Shown piece after piece: positions 1 through 8,800 of a stretch of DNA of 50,329 nt (the stretch's first letter is position 1; each line of letters opens with the position of its first letter). The translations under genes were made by a program, and so were the position numbers. The notes beneath the pieces are model-generated. The model worked only from the letters and a program-made list of their open reading frames with translations. It ran no database searches and was not told where the DNA came from. The stretch covers positions 1-50,329 of the forward strand of contig JABHEG010000006.1 in NCBI GenBank assembly GCA_018676675.1, given 5' to 3'. The DNA comes from Lentisphaerota bacterium. Its GTDB lineage: Bacteria; Verrucomicrobiota; Lentisphaeria; Oligosphaerales; JABHEG01.

Positions 1-572
1 GGGCTGAACCAACGCGTGTAACCCACCAGATACGTGCCCCCGGAAAAGCGTTCCGGCTTCTGCCACACAATCCAGTTTCCGGGCATATTCTCATCCGGAT
101 GATCGTAGGGATTATGCGGCATGGGCACAGTCTGGGGCTCAGACCAGGTCCTGCCCCCATCATCGCTGTAACGACCGTCCATCGTCCCCGTAAACTGGTG
201 ATGGAGATCGATGAGGCCCTGAAACTGGTTCCAGAGCACGTAGATGCGTCCCGACGTCGACACCATCGGGAATCCCCAACTCGCCTGGCGTCCCTCGCCG
301 GACGACGACGTGCCGGCCACCTGCAACGGCTCATTCCAGCTAACCCCATCGTCCTCCGAACGGGAGAAGACAATGCGATGATCTCCCTTGCCTTCCGCCG
401 TGCTCTGCGTCCAGACCGCCATCAGTGAGCCTTCGGGACCGTCAAAGACCAAGAAGTGTTCATTCCCCGTGTCACCAGTGGAGCCGTCCAGGCTTCCTGG
501 CGTATAGACGACGAAATCCGGCTCTGTACGCTGCCGTTCGGCCAGCAGCCTCTGTTCCACATCTTCTGGCAT
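1..572 (-). CDS. Sialidase-like Asp-box (BNR) protein, 3' part cut by window edge
   Basis: An open reading frame begins with ATG at 572 and runs off the left edge, giving 190 complete residues. Two Asp-box motifs are visible, SEDDGVSWNEP at about residue 74 and SDDGGRTWSEP at about residue 140, spaced as in the six-bladed sialidase/neuraminidase beta-propeller. The start is preceded by AAGGA six bases upstream. No signal peptide is seen, so the product may be cytoplasmic. Family knowledge: such proteins are exo-sialidases or other BNR-repeat glycosidases, many in PVC genomes being of unknown substrate. The catalytic arginine triad and the Tyr/Glu pair cannot be judged because the rest is missing. 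It is the last gene seen on this strand, separated from the upstream ATPase gene by palindromes, so it may be transcribed on its own. Confidence 0.8.
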   Translation of the reverse strand, partial: MPEDVEQRLLAERQRTEPDFVVYTPGSLDGSTGDTGNEHFLVFDGPEGSLMAVWTQSTAEGKGDHRIVFSRSEDDGVSWNEPLQVAGTSSSGEGRQASWGFPMVSTSGRIYVLWNQFQGLIDLHHQFTGTMDGRYSDDGGRTWSEPQTVPMPHNPYDHPDENMPGNWIVWQKPERFSGGTYLVGYTRWFS

Positions 573-705
573 GGTTGGTCCTTCCGCCGTCCCTGAACAG
601 GTCAACCTGTCAAGCAGTGCTTTCTTCGGTAGGTCATACGTCACGCAGACGAAAGCCTACGCTCTCCCCGGCTGCCCCATCGCCCGTCGCGCGAGCGTCG
701 GCAAC

Positions 706-753
706 GGGGCCGTGTACGGCAGGTGGGCCCTGTCACCTGCCGTACGCGGCCCC
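706..753. repeat. 20-bp-stem palindrome between the ABC and sialidase genes
   Basis: Bases 706-725 pair with 734-753 around an 8-base loop. The stem is 20 bp with a single G-T pair; its inner 12 bp (GTACGGCAGGTG / CACCTGCCGTAC) are perfect. No T tract follows on either strand, so it is not a classical intrinsic terminator. It may be a dispersed REP-like element or a transcript-stabilising hairpin between two co-oriented genes. The rest of 573-860 contains two further hairpins and no convincing gene. Confidence 0.75.
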
Positions 754-766
754 ATAATGTGGGGGT

Positions 767-839
767 CTGGGGGAGCCAGGTCCCCCAGCGGCTGCAAGCT
801 CTGAGCCTGCCGAATGGGGGCGTGGGGCAGTTGCCCCAC
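767..839. repeat. Pair of short GC-rich hairpins
   Basis: CTGGGGGA (767-774) pairs with TCCCCCAG (781-788), and GTGGGGC (822-828) pairs with GCCCCAC (833-839) around an AGTT tetraloop. With the 706-753 palindrome they form a composite palindromic block just downstream of the ATPase stop codon at 861. Either hairpin could act as a transcription end for the upstream operon, although T runs are absent. The arrangement looks like a mobile or dispersed intergenic repeat, which only a genome-wide copy search could show. Confidence 0.6.
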
Positions 840-860
840 CAATCCAGGCGTCCCGACCGC

Positions 861-1661
861 CTACTTCTCCTCGTGTCCTTCTTCCTCGATTGTACCGACC
901 GTGATATTGAGATCTTCACGCTTCTGGACCCGGTCGATCTGGCCATCGACGACATAGATGACCCGGTCGGATGCGCTCAGCATCTTGTGGTCGTGGGTAG
1001 CCGTGATCACGGTGACGCCCTTCTCCTCCTTGAGCTTGCTGAGGATGTCAATGATCTCCTCACCAGTGCGCACATCAAGGTTGCCAGTCGGCTCATCGGC
1101 CAGGATGATGGCGGGGTCATTGGCCAGGGCTCGAGCCACGGCAACGCGTTGCTGCTGCCCTCCCGAGAGCTGTGGGGGCTTGTTGAGCATACGGTGCCCC
1201 AACCCCACATCGTTCAGAAGCCCGGCAGCTTTGTCCTGGGCGTCGGCCTCAGGAATCCCCGCGAACAGCATCGGCAACATCACGTTTTCCAATGCAGACT
1301 GAACCGGGATCAGGTTAAAGGTCTGGAAAATGTAGCCGATTTTGTGGCAGCGAAGCCAGGCAAGCTCGAAGGTGTCCAGCGACGCAATGTCGACCTCGTC
1401 AATGAAAACGTGTCCATCGTTTGGCTTGTCCAAGCCACCTACCATGTTGAAGAACGTGCTCTTACCAGACCCTGACGGCCCCATAATCGAGACGTACTCG
1501 CCTCGCTTGATCGACAGCGTCACACCACGGAGAGCGCGAATAACCTCCCCGCCGAGGTGGTAGGTCTTCGTCACCCCCACGGCACGCACAACGTTGGCGG
1601 CCAGCAATTCACTGTCCAAGGCCGACACATCTTCTGCATTCACAGCGGGTTCGTCACTCAT
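861..1661 (-). CDS. ABC transporter ATP-binding protein, LolD/MacB type
   Basis: A 266-residue nucleotide-binding subunit. Walker A is GPSGSGKS (about residue 60), the Q-loop lies in FQTFNL, the signature is LSGGQQQRV, Walker B is IILADEP and the switch histidine is in ATHD. These, and the alignment pattern around them, place it with the LolD/MacB/FtsE group, whose ATPases power mechanotransmission rather than classic import. A 30-residue N-terminal extension precedes the ATPase fold and a charged tail ends it. The ATG is preceded by GGAGGTG seven bases upstream and begins four bases after the stop of the mini-FtsX permease gene, its obvious partner. It probably also serves the giant FtsX protein upstream in the same operon, since no other ATPase is in the block; that part is inference. 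Confidence 0.95.
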   Translation of the reverse strand: MSDEPAVNAEDVSALDSELLAANVVRAVGVTKTYHLGGEVIRALRGVTLSIKRGEYVSIMGPSGSGKSTFFNMVGGLDKPNDGHVFIDEVDIASLDTFELAWLRCHKIGYIFQTFNLIPVQSALENVMLPMLFAGIPEADAQDKAAGLLNDVGLGHRMLNKPPQLSGGQQQRVAVARALANDPAIILADEPTGNLDVRTGEEIIDILSKLKEEKGVTVITATHDHKMLSASDRVIYVVDGQIDRVQKREDLNITVGTIEEEGHEEK

Positions 1662-1665
1662 TCAG

Positions 1666-2364
1666 CTACACCTCCGACCGCATCGCATCAACAGGCTGCA
1701 TCCGGGAAGCCACACGCGCAGGATAAAGCGCACCGAAGACCGTCAGCGCGGTTCCTGCAAGCAGACAAACCACGACCCGGACCAGAAATTCACCAACCGG
1801 GATAAGCCCCCACGCCGCACTCCCGTAAAGCCCCATCGCCTCAAGCAATGTTAATACCACGCCGAGAACGATGCCGAGAGACGTGCCCACGATCCCCTGG
1901 AACGTACTCTCAAGCAGGAAGAGTTGCACAATCAACCGGTCCAATGCCCCCAGACACTTCATCGTCCCGATTTCACGGAAGCGCTCGGTCACACTCAGCA
2001 ACATCGCGTTGAGGACCCCGACGAAACTCACCAGCAAGGCCAGACCGATCATCCATCGAGTCTGGATCCGAGCATCGGCGTCCGCCACGACCAGAACGCC
2101 CGAGTTGCGCAGTTCTTCCAGCAGCTTGGCCGAGCCATGCTCAATGATCGACTGCTGAAGTGCGTCGGAACACAGGATATAGGCCAGGAACGCCAGGGCA
2201 AGAATGATGCCGCTGGTAACCAGCAATGAACGCGCCAGGCGCACGCGAATGCTCTGCCAGGCAATTTTCACCGCGTTTCGGAACGGCAATTGACGCTGGC
2301 GGCCAATCCGGCCGTGAAGCGTACCGCCACTCGTGCCCGCCTGAACAGCTCCCGAATCACTCAT
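1666..2364 (-). CDS. Short FtsX-domain ABC permease (MacB/LolC-like core)
   Basis: A 232-residue membrane protein with one N-terminal transmembrane helix (about residues 40-60), a periplasmic loop of only about 45 residues, and three C-terminal helices carrying the FtsX-domain signature, including SVTERFREIGTMKCLGA and a YPARVASRMQPVDAMR ending typical of MacB and LolC/E. MacB proteins are about 650 residues with a large periplasmic domain; here that domain is nearly absent. The start at 2364 is chosen because AGGAG lies seven bases before it; the ATG overlaps the end of the PqqD-like gene by eight bases, suggesting translational coupling. It presumably pairs with the ATPase encoded next. The periplasmic function might be provided by the giant FtsX fusion further upstream (inference). 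Confidence 0.88.
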   Translation of the reverse strand: MSDSGAVQAGTSGGTLHGRIGRQRQLPFRNAVKIAWQSIRVRLARSLLVTSGIILALAFLAYILCSDALQQSIIEHGSAKLLEELRNSGVLVVADADARIQTRWMIGLALLVSFVGVLNAMLLSVTERFREIGTMKCLGALDRLIVQLFLLESTFQGIVGTSLGIVLGVVLTLLEAMGLYGSAAWGLIPVGEFLVRVVVCLLAGTALTVFGALYPARVASRMQPVDAMRSEV

Positions 2365-2743
2365 CCACTGTCTCCTCACGCTCGACCGCCATGATGATCA
2401 GACCACGGCCCATAAGCGTGTTCAAGAAACGTGTTACCGACATCTCAGCCTCTGCATAGCTCAACGAGTGGGCTGCGGCAAACTCACGAGTAAGGGCAAC
2501 CACATCTCGCGTCCCGTCACAGGCACGGTAGATCTCCTGACCGAACGGATCCAGTTCGTAGCTCCGGAGGACCTGGCCCTTAGCCCCCAGCCACCGGTGC
2601 CACTTCGGACTCTTGACACTGACGGAAACCACCAACCCACCAGCTTCGGTATGCTCCTCACGGACGGCCTTGAGGGCGACGGGACAGGCCTGAAGAGCTA
2701 CATCACGAGAAAGAGTAATGTCCTCATCCTTCGCCATGGTCAT
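2357..2743 (-). CDS. PqqD-family protein
   Basis: A 128-residue cytoplasmic protein. The C-terminal 80 residues have the PqqD winged-helix pattern: ELDPFGQEIYRACDG, then a helix, then MSVTRFLNTLMGRGLI. Known PqqD proteins bind a precursor peptide and present it to a radical-SAM enzyme; PqqD-like domains also occur in other peptide-modifying systems. No radical-SAM enzyme or precursor peptide is seen nearby, so it may be a substrate-binding adaptor for the ABC/FtsX machinery. The start overlaps the preceding stop as ATGA (2740-2743); a second ATG at 2737 is an equally good start. About 45 extra N-terminal residues precede the PqqD domain. Confidence 0.82.
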   Translation of the reverse strand: MTMAKDEDITLSRDVALQACPVALKAVREEHTEAGGLVVSVSVKSPKWHRWLGAKGQVLRSYELDPFGQEIYRACDGTRDVVALTREFAAAHSLSYAEAEMSVTRFLNTLMGRGLIIMAVEREETVDE

Positions 2744-3726
2744 CGACTCCCTGCCGTACCGCCAGTGATCGGCCCCATCCTGGATAAGGCCGCCTCAGCC
2801 AGGGCTCGGCTGGGCTCTCCGCGGGCCTCATGCTCAGCGAGATACAAACGATCGGCCTCGGGATCCAGTACGCCGACGGCCCAACCACGCACAGCTCGCA
2901 GCCTGCCCAGCGGGAACGCATAGGCCCGCCGAACGCTACGGCAACAGCCATTCAGCAACCGACCGCCGACCTCAACCTGGCACGGAGCCATTGCCTCAAT
3001 GACTGACGTTCGCCGGCGGTCCGGGAAAATCCGAGCGCCACTCACCCACTCAGTCAACGACCGGCGAGAGACCGCAAGAGTCGCGGGGTACACCTGTCGT
3101 AATGTCAATTGCTCACCTGTAACCGGCCGCTCAAGCTGCACAACGGCGTCTCCAAGCAAGAAGCGCCAACGCGCAATCTGCAGACCCTCGGGAGCCTGGA
3201 ACGACGCACCGAACGCAGCAATCCGGTGTGAACGCCCCGCCAAAACGGCGCGAAGCCCCGGCAGTACGTGTCCTGCCATCAACGCGTCCGCCTCGCCATG
3301 TTCGGATTCGGGGTCAATGACCACCTCCACGACAGCTCCGCTCTCAGGATGGTAGCCCGACCACGAACTCCGGCTGCCCGTAGGTGTTGTCGCCCCCTGC
3401 TCCCACAGCGCCTCCTCGAAGCCAACCGGCCGAGGGATGCCTTTGCCAACGCCCCCCAGTGGCCGACGCTTGCGGCACTGACTCAGCCACCGATCGGCTC
3501 GGAAACGCTCGGTATCAACCCGCTCCCAGGCCAGACGAAAACACGGGGCATCTCCGTTCCCAACGATCACAGCACCTTTGCACCAGCCGCCGGAGAACTT
3601 CAGAGGACGCCACTCCTCCCGGATAGGCAGTTCAAGCCCCATCCAGGCAAATGGCACCCATTTCTGTTCGTTCCGTTCGACCAAAACAACCGACCTCTCA
3701 ACCGTGATTCGTGATTCGTGAGACAT
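2740..3726 (-). CDS. Unknown cytoplasmic protein in the ABC/PqqD operon
   Basis: A 328-residue soluble protein that I do not recognise. It has no signal peptide or membrane segment, is rich in Arg, Trp and Glu, and contains alternating beta-strand-like stretches (GAVIVGNGDAPCFRLAWERV, and GAVVEVVIDPESE). Its stop overlaps the PqqD-like start by four bases (ATGA), so the two are translationally coupled and probably cooperate. The first ten or so codons lie in a region of short direct repeats (GTGATTC units) that continues into the minisatellite at 3726-3823, so the N-terminus may vary or begin later, for instance at Met29 (3642). No clear Shine-Dalgarno sequence precedes either start. Confidence 0.7.
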   Translation of the reverse strand: MSHESRITVERSVVLVERNEQKWVPFAWMGLELPIREEWRPLKFSGGWCKGAVIVGNGDAPCFRLAWERVDTERFRADRWLSQCRKRRPLGGVGKGIPRPVGFEEALWEQGATTPTGSRSSWSGYHPESGAVVEVVIDPESEHGEADALMAGHVLPGLRAVLAGRSHRIAAFGASFQAPEGLQIARWRFLLGDAVVQLERPVTGEQLTLRQVYPATLAVSRRSLTEWVSGARIFPDRRRTSVIEAMAPCQVEVGGRLLNGCCRSVRRAYAFPLGRLRAVRGWAVGVLDPEADRLYLAEHEARGEPSRALAEAALSRMGPITGGTAGSR

Positions 3727-3823
3727 GAACCGTGAACCGCTGAACCGCTGAACCGCTGAACCGTGAACCGCTGAACCGTGAACCGCTGAACCGCTGAACC
3801 GTGAACCGCTGAACCGTGAACCG
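3726..3823. repeat. Minisatellite of 13 units TGAACCG / CTGAACCG
   Basis: The whole 98-bp stretch is built of 7-bp TGAACCG (6 copies) and 8-bp CTGAACCG (7 copies) units in irregular order with no mismatches. It lies between the OPT-like gene and the unknown gene of the same operon, and touches the start codon of the latter. It is preceded on the plus strand (3706-3721) by two tandem GTGATTC units. Mixed 7/8-bp units suggest slippage, and length changes would alter the leader of the downstream gene. Confidence 0.95.
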
Positions 3824-3831
3824 TCAGACCG

Positions 3832-5820
3832 CTACAGCGGCAGCTTGATCACACTCTTGCTCATCAGGACAACCCCGAGACTGAGCATCGTGATCAGCCC
3901 GACACCAGCCGCGAAGCCTGCCCTGAAAACCACGCGGTACTTCGGCCACTGGTCACCAAAGCGTTTGCTGAAAACGAAACGGCCCAGCAACGCGCCGATG
4001 AACATTGGGATAATCGCGTGCGGAACCGACTGATCCAGCCCCCGTACGACACCATAGACAAGGAAAATGGGCAGCCCGAAATGGGCCAGGACAGCGTACA
4101 CGGCCGTAGCCAGCCCAAAACCGATGCCGAGGAACTCAGGGCGGAACGCCTCCCGGAAGGGGCTCGCGGCCTCGCCGGGAAGCGTGGCCGAGTACATCAA
4201 TCCCTGCTGGTAGGCTCGCAGTTCCCAGAACTCGTTTGCGTAGGGAAACATCTCGCTGGGAACATTGTCAATCGACCAGATGAACTGACTGAAAAAAACC
4301 AATCCCAAAGCCATGATCGGGAAGATCAACAACTCACTCTTGATGATCGATGTGAACCGCGTCCCGGTCAGCTCAGTCGTCCGAAAGAAGCGCGTCTGCC
4401 GGGCGTAGTCGTGGAACGGAATCGGAGCAAACCAAATCGCCGCCCCCTTGTAGCCGGAAAGAATGAACGTCGCCTCACGGACGAAGGGCACGCGAACCTG
4501 TTGGCCGACGATGCCCTCCATACGGCTGGAGACATAACTGATGAACGGGGTGTAGACAAATCCGTAAAAGGCCAGCAGCCACAGCGGGAACTTCGCTCCG
4601 TGCAACGGCCCGGAAGCGTAGTTGACCAAGTAGTACCCAACCGCGATGTACGTGCAGGTGGAGAACGTGTAGATCGCGACAGCAACCCAGATCGGGATGT
4701 CGCCACGATCGGCAGGAGGCTTGAACAAGCGTCGCCACTCAACCTTCTGTCCCCCTTCACCAGCCTGGCCCTCCTTCCCTCGAAAACTGCGAATGACATG
4801 AAAGACCCCAATCGCAGCCACCGCAAACATCAGCCCTATCCGGAAGCTGAAGTAGAAGTCCATCGTGTTCGACTGGATGGTCTGAATTCCACCGATTCCC
4901 TTGGTCCAGCTATGGAGCACGCCCGTGTGGTACAGCACGGGATTCAGAATCAGCGTAAAAATGAGTCCAATGAAGCTGCCCACCATGGCCCAATAGGGCA
5001 AGACCATCCCCAAGACGACGAACGAGAGATCGAAACTGATCATCATCGGCATTGCGGGGAGAATCGTCTCGGTGTACCCGGTCAAGTCCACAAACGGCAG
5101 TGGCAAAAGCCGCACAGGCTCGGAAAACAGCGCACCGGTAATGTTCGGGATCGCCAAGTAGAGGAAGCCAAACACAATCCCTCCCATCCCGCCGAACGCA
5201 AACGTCCGCCAACGCCAGGTGTCTTTCTGCCCGGAAGCGTCCGCCAACGCCGTCATCCCCATCGCCCCAACTGGCGCCATTGGGAACGGCAGTTTCTCAA
5301 CATCCGATGTCAGCCGGTACATGATGTACCCAAGCCCGAAGTGGTCGAGGCGCGTGATGAAGAGCATGAGCAGCATCAGCCCAATCGGCACCATCCATTC
5401 AGCCATGAAGAAATTGCGTTGGCTCAGGATGTCCGGGTTCCCAGGTGCGTACCACTGGGGGATGTACTCCGTAATCCCCATCTTGCGCAACTCTTCGCTC
5501 TGAACCAGGAACTGGTGCCAAAGCAGTCCCCCGGTCGAGTGAATCACCGCCCCGCACATGTAGAACAACACGAAAATCTCAGGCCGTTTCAGCTCCGTGA
5601 ACGCGCGACGAGCCACCTCCACATAGAGAATGACCGTGACCCACTGCGCCGCGGGTCCCATCTCAATCCCTGCGACCAACTGCATGTACATCTGCGCCGG
5701 AGCCATCAGCAGCCCGACAAACAGTGCCATCGCAACCGTGCGCCAGCCGAAACCTTCCTCGTAGGTCTCCGGCTGAGACATCAGGTTACGAAATTCCTGG
5801 AGTTCCTTGTCCTCACGCAT
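3832..5820 (-). CDS. Polytopic OPT-like membrane protein, DUF6785-associated
   Basis: A 662-residue integral membrane protein with well over ten hydrophobic segments from about residue 25 to the C-terminus. Features resembling the oligopeptide-transporter (OPT) superfamily include the LPFPMAPVGAMGMTAL stretch (about residue 180) and PHAIIPMFIGALLGRF near the C-terminus. A conserved-looking cytosolic stretch reads FHDYARQTRFFRTTELTGT. Proteins of this appearance are found beside DUF6785 proteins in PVC-type genomes and are annotated as putative peptide transporters; the substrate is not known to me. The ATG overlaps the giant FtsX gene stop by eight bases, so the two are coupled. Its neighbours suggest a joint membrane system with the DUF6785 protein and the ABC/FtsX subunits. 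Confidence 0.75.
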   Translation of the reverse strand: MREDKELQEFRNLMSQPETYEEGFGWRTVAMALFVGLLMAPAQMYMQLVAGIEMGPAAQWVTVILYVEVARRAFTELKRPEIFVLFYMCGAVIHSTGGLLWHQFLVQSEELRKMGITEYIPQWYAPGNPDILSQRNFFMAEWMVPIGLMLLMLFITRLDHFGLGYIMYRLTSDVEKLPFPMAPVGAMGMTALADASGQKDTWRWRTFAFGGMGGIVFGFLYLAIPNITGALFSEPVRLLPLPFVDLTGYTETILPAMPMMISFDLSFVVLGMVLPYWAMVGSFIGLIFTLILNPVLYHTGVLHSWTKGIGGIQTIQSNTMDFYFSFRIGLMFAVAAIGVFHVIRSFRGKEGQAGEGGQKVEWRRLFKPPADRGDIPIWVAVAIYTFSTCTYIAVGYYLVNYASGPLHGAKFPLWLLAFYGFVYTPFISYVSSRMEGIVGQQVRVPFVREATFILSGYKGAAIWFAPIPFHDYARQTRFFRTTELTGTRFTSIIKSELLIFPIMALGLVFFSQFIWSIDNVPSEMFPYANEFWELRAYQQGLMYSATLPGEAASPFREAFRPEFLGIGFGLATAVYAVLAHFGLPIFLVYGVVRGLDQSVPHAIIPMFIGALLGRFVFSKRFGDQWPKYRVVFRAGFAAGVGLITMLSLGVVLMSKSVIKLPL

Positions 5821-8800
5821 TCAGTACAATCTCCCGCCCTCGCGATATGTAACCGAGGATGCTCTCAACGGCCAGCTTGCGCCATCCCAGGAGCTGGCGC
5901 CGCAGATTGCCCAGGAATGTTCGGTTCAACCGGTGCCACGTCCTGATCTGGCCGGCACCATGTCGAAGCTCCACAGCGATCTCGAAAAGGTCATCCTCTT
6001 CGGGCAATTCACGCACGACCACGACAAGCTGCTGTCGCACGCCCAGATCGTAGGGCGCCAGCCAGATCGTGCAGTGGATGGTGACCGCATCCCGGCCGTC
6101 AACGACCTCGCGGTTCATCGCGAGCTCTCCCGCGGTGAAATGACCGATTGCACCATCCTCATGAGCCTGAAAATACTCGAAGAGAAATGCGGCTACGCCT
6201 TCTGCAGTCTTGGATGTGGCCGTGAAGGGCAGAACATCACGAATCACGTGGCCGTCCCCGTCGTCCACTGGATCCGGAACAGCCCAGCCCATCTCGTTCG
6301 ACGGCGCAGCAACCTTCCCGGCGAGGTATGCGGGGACCAGCGACGACACCACCACAATCACCAACACCAGAATCATCGTCACCATCGCCTGCGTCCCGCC
6401 GAAATTGAGCGTGATTCCCCCCATCCAGCCCAACGCGCCGAATACGGTGGCCAACCCCTGGCCGATCACGTAACCGAAAATCGATCCAAGCAACCCGTAG
6501 GTCACCGCCTCAGCGAGAAAGAGTACCCCGATGTGCAGGGGAGCCAACCCCAGACTCGTGTAGATGTAAATCTCGCCACGCCGTTCCGCCAGGGAACTGA
6601 GCATGGTGTTAAAGATGATGAATCCCGCAATAAGGAGAGGGATCAAGAGGCTCTTGGGTGCCTTTGGGGCCAGGGGGGTAGAGGCGACCACGCCCACTGC
6701 TTCCGGCGAGCCGAAGTACACGGGAAAGGCCAGGTTCTTTGCCAGTCGCGTAGCCAACGTCCGAGCGTCAACGGCATCCGCCGCCGGCATGGCTACACTG
6801 CGCAACGATGCATGCTTGATGCCCTCCAGCATCTCGGCAGGCAGAATAACCACGTCGTCACTCGCGATAGCTCGGGTTGCGCCACTGTCGTCCTGCGCGG
6901 TCCCACTCGCCATTTCAAGCATGATCGTCTGGATATCTGTCCGACTCTTCTGTCGCCTTTCGGCGTCATCCATCAGGGAGTAGTCCGGAGGCAAGAGCGA
7001 CTTACCGTCAAGCCGTTGAACGTCGCGATCAAATGTGGCCCCATCGAAGACACCGATCAAAGACACCGACTGCCCGCCGATGATCACCGTCTCCCCGGGA
7101 GAAATGCCAAGCTCATCAGCGACGCGTTTGGTGACATAGCACCCGCCGTCGCGGGAGAAGCGATCCCAGTCAGGACAGACCCGATCGATCCCGGTCACCC
7201 GGGCCTCGCCGCCTGCCAAGCCGACCCCGGCTGTCAGCGAGACCTGCTTGCCAGTCCTCGGATTGCGCACATGCAGGCGCCATTGCGGATCCCAGGAATT
7301 ACACCACCAATAGCGAGGAATGCACGACCGCCCTTTGCCGACCATGTTCTGCAGAAACGTCAGTGCCTTCGCCGGCAACGCACGCTCCCCCGGCTGTCTT
7401 ACCAATACCGCCGGAGCAGTTGCCTTCACGTCCAACGTCTTCTCGGTCTTGCCCACGTAGGTCGTGGCGGACATGAAGCACAGCAGCGCAAACGTGATCA
7501 GCACCACGGTCACTCCGGTCAGCGCCGTGCGCAACTTGCGTTTCCGCATATTGGCAATGCCCAAACGCATGGCCGTCGACACAAGGCCAATGCGGGAGGT
7601 CTTGGCACTGCTGCTCTCTGCCTTCCCGCTCCGCATCTTCTCCAACTCAGACTCGAACTTCGAGAACACAACCAGGATGACAAGCAGGCTCATGAAAATC
7701 ACGCCAAAGGCCATCACGATCATCATGGGCATGCTGCTCATCTTGAACGCAGGATGGAAGCTCCACAGCACGGACGTCATCAAGGCGAAAATCCCGAACA
7801 CACCACCGATCTGCCGGTAGACATGAGCGGAAGCAAGCACCAACCTCTCGGCAGCGTAAGCGAAAGGAAGCAGAACCAGGAGTAGGAAGATGGCCCCCCG
7901 GATGACATCGTCAGCCGTGCTCCGCACAGCCTGGTAGGAACGGACTTCGTTGCCCATCGCCGCCATGGCATGCCGGAAGAAGGCCTCACCATCCCCTCCA
8001 TCCGCGGCGCTCATCGCCGCCTCGGCCTTTTCGAGTTCGTCCCGAGTCTCCGCCTGAAGCATCTCGATCGGCTTGCTGGCGATACCGGCCTCACGGTAGT
8101 CCGCAAGCCGGCGCGAATCCAGATTGTAGAAGTCACGCGCGGACTGCATGAACGGATGCGTCGGCAAGCCCGCCCCATGCGTAAAGCCCGACAGACTGTC
8201 ACGCACCGAGATGTCTCTGCTCTCCTCGGCAGTACCGGCATTGACCAAAACCATTCTGTTCCCGACAATCCCGGCGCGCAGAAGCAACTGCCAATGAGCT
8301 CCGTGCTCCAGGAAAAAACACAGCATCCCATCGTAGAGCGAGCTGTTAATCCTCTTTGGCGTGCCTCGGCGGGCATCCAGCACAGACACCTGAGGCAACG
8401 GCATCAGAAACCGCGGGTCGAACAAGTCGGCCACGCTGTACCCACGGCAGGAGAAAATGGTCGCCCGAAGGGGTTGGGCCTTGCGCCAGCGTCGGTCAAC
8501 ATCCAGCCGGATGCCCTTGCCGGTCTTCGCTTTGTTGACCACGCGTAAAATCTCGCCGTGACTGCCAATCCTGTAAGCCTCCAACGATGCCAAACGGCGG
8601 GACCAACCGACATCACCGGGAATGACATCGAATACACACCGCCCATCGACGCCCGTCCGCAGGAACTCAACCCGCCGCACCCCCGGGACCTGAGGCAAGC
8701 GCCACGTCCCAGTCGAACGACCGGGCAGCAAAGCAGCCAGGTACCCCGCCATCGGCACGCGAGCCACCGGCTCACCCGTTGCCTGGTCTACAACCGTGGC

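Noticed and set aside
3726..3823. CRISPR array
   Set aside because: The 7/8-bp units are contiguous with no spacers, so it is a minisatellite.
4018..5946. A 642-codon open frame on the plus strand
   Set aside because: It lies antisense to the OPT-like membrane protein gene; its translation is rich in Arg, Gln and His without any fold pattern, as expected for the reverse of a GC-rich gene.
5807..7885. A 692-codon open frame on the plus strand
   Set aside because: Antisense to the giant FtsX gene, with low-complexity His/Arg/Gln composition and no recognisable motif.
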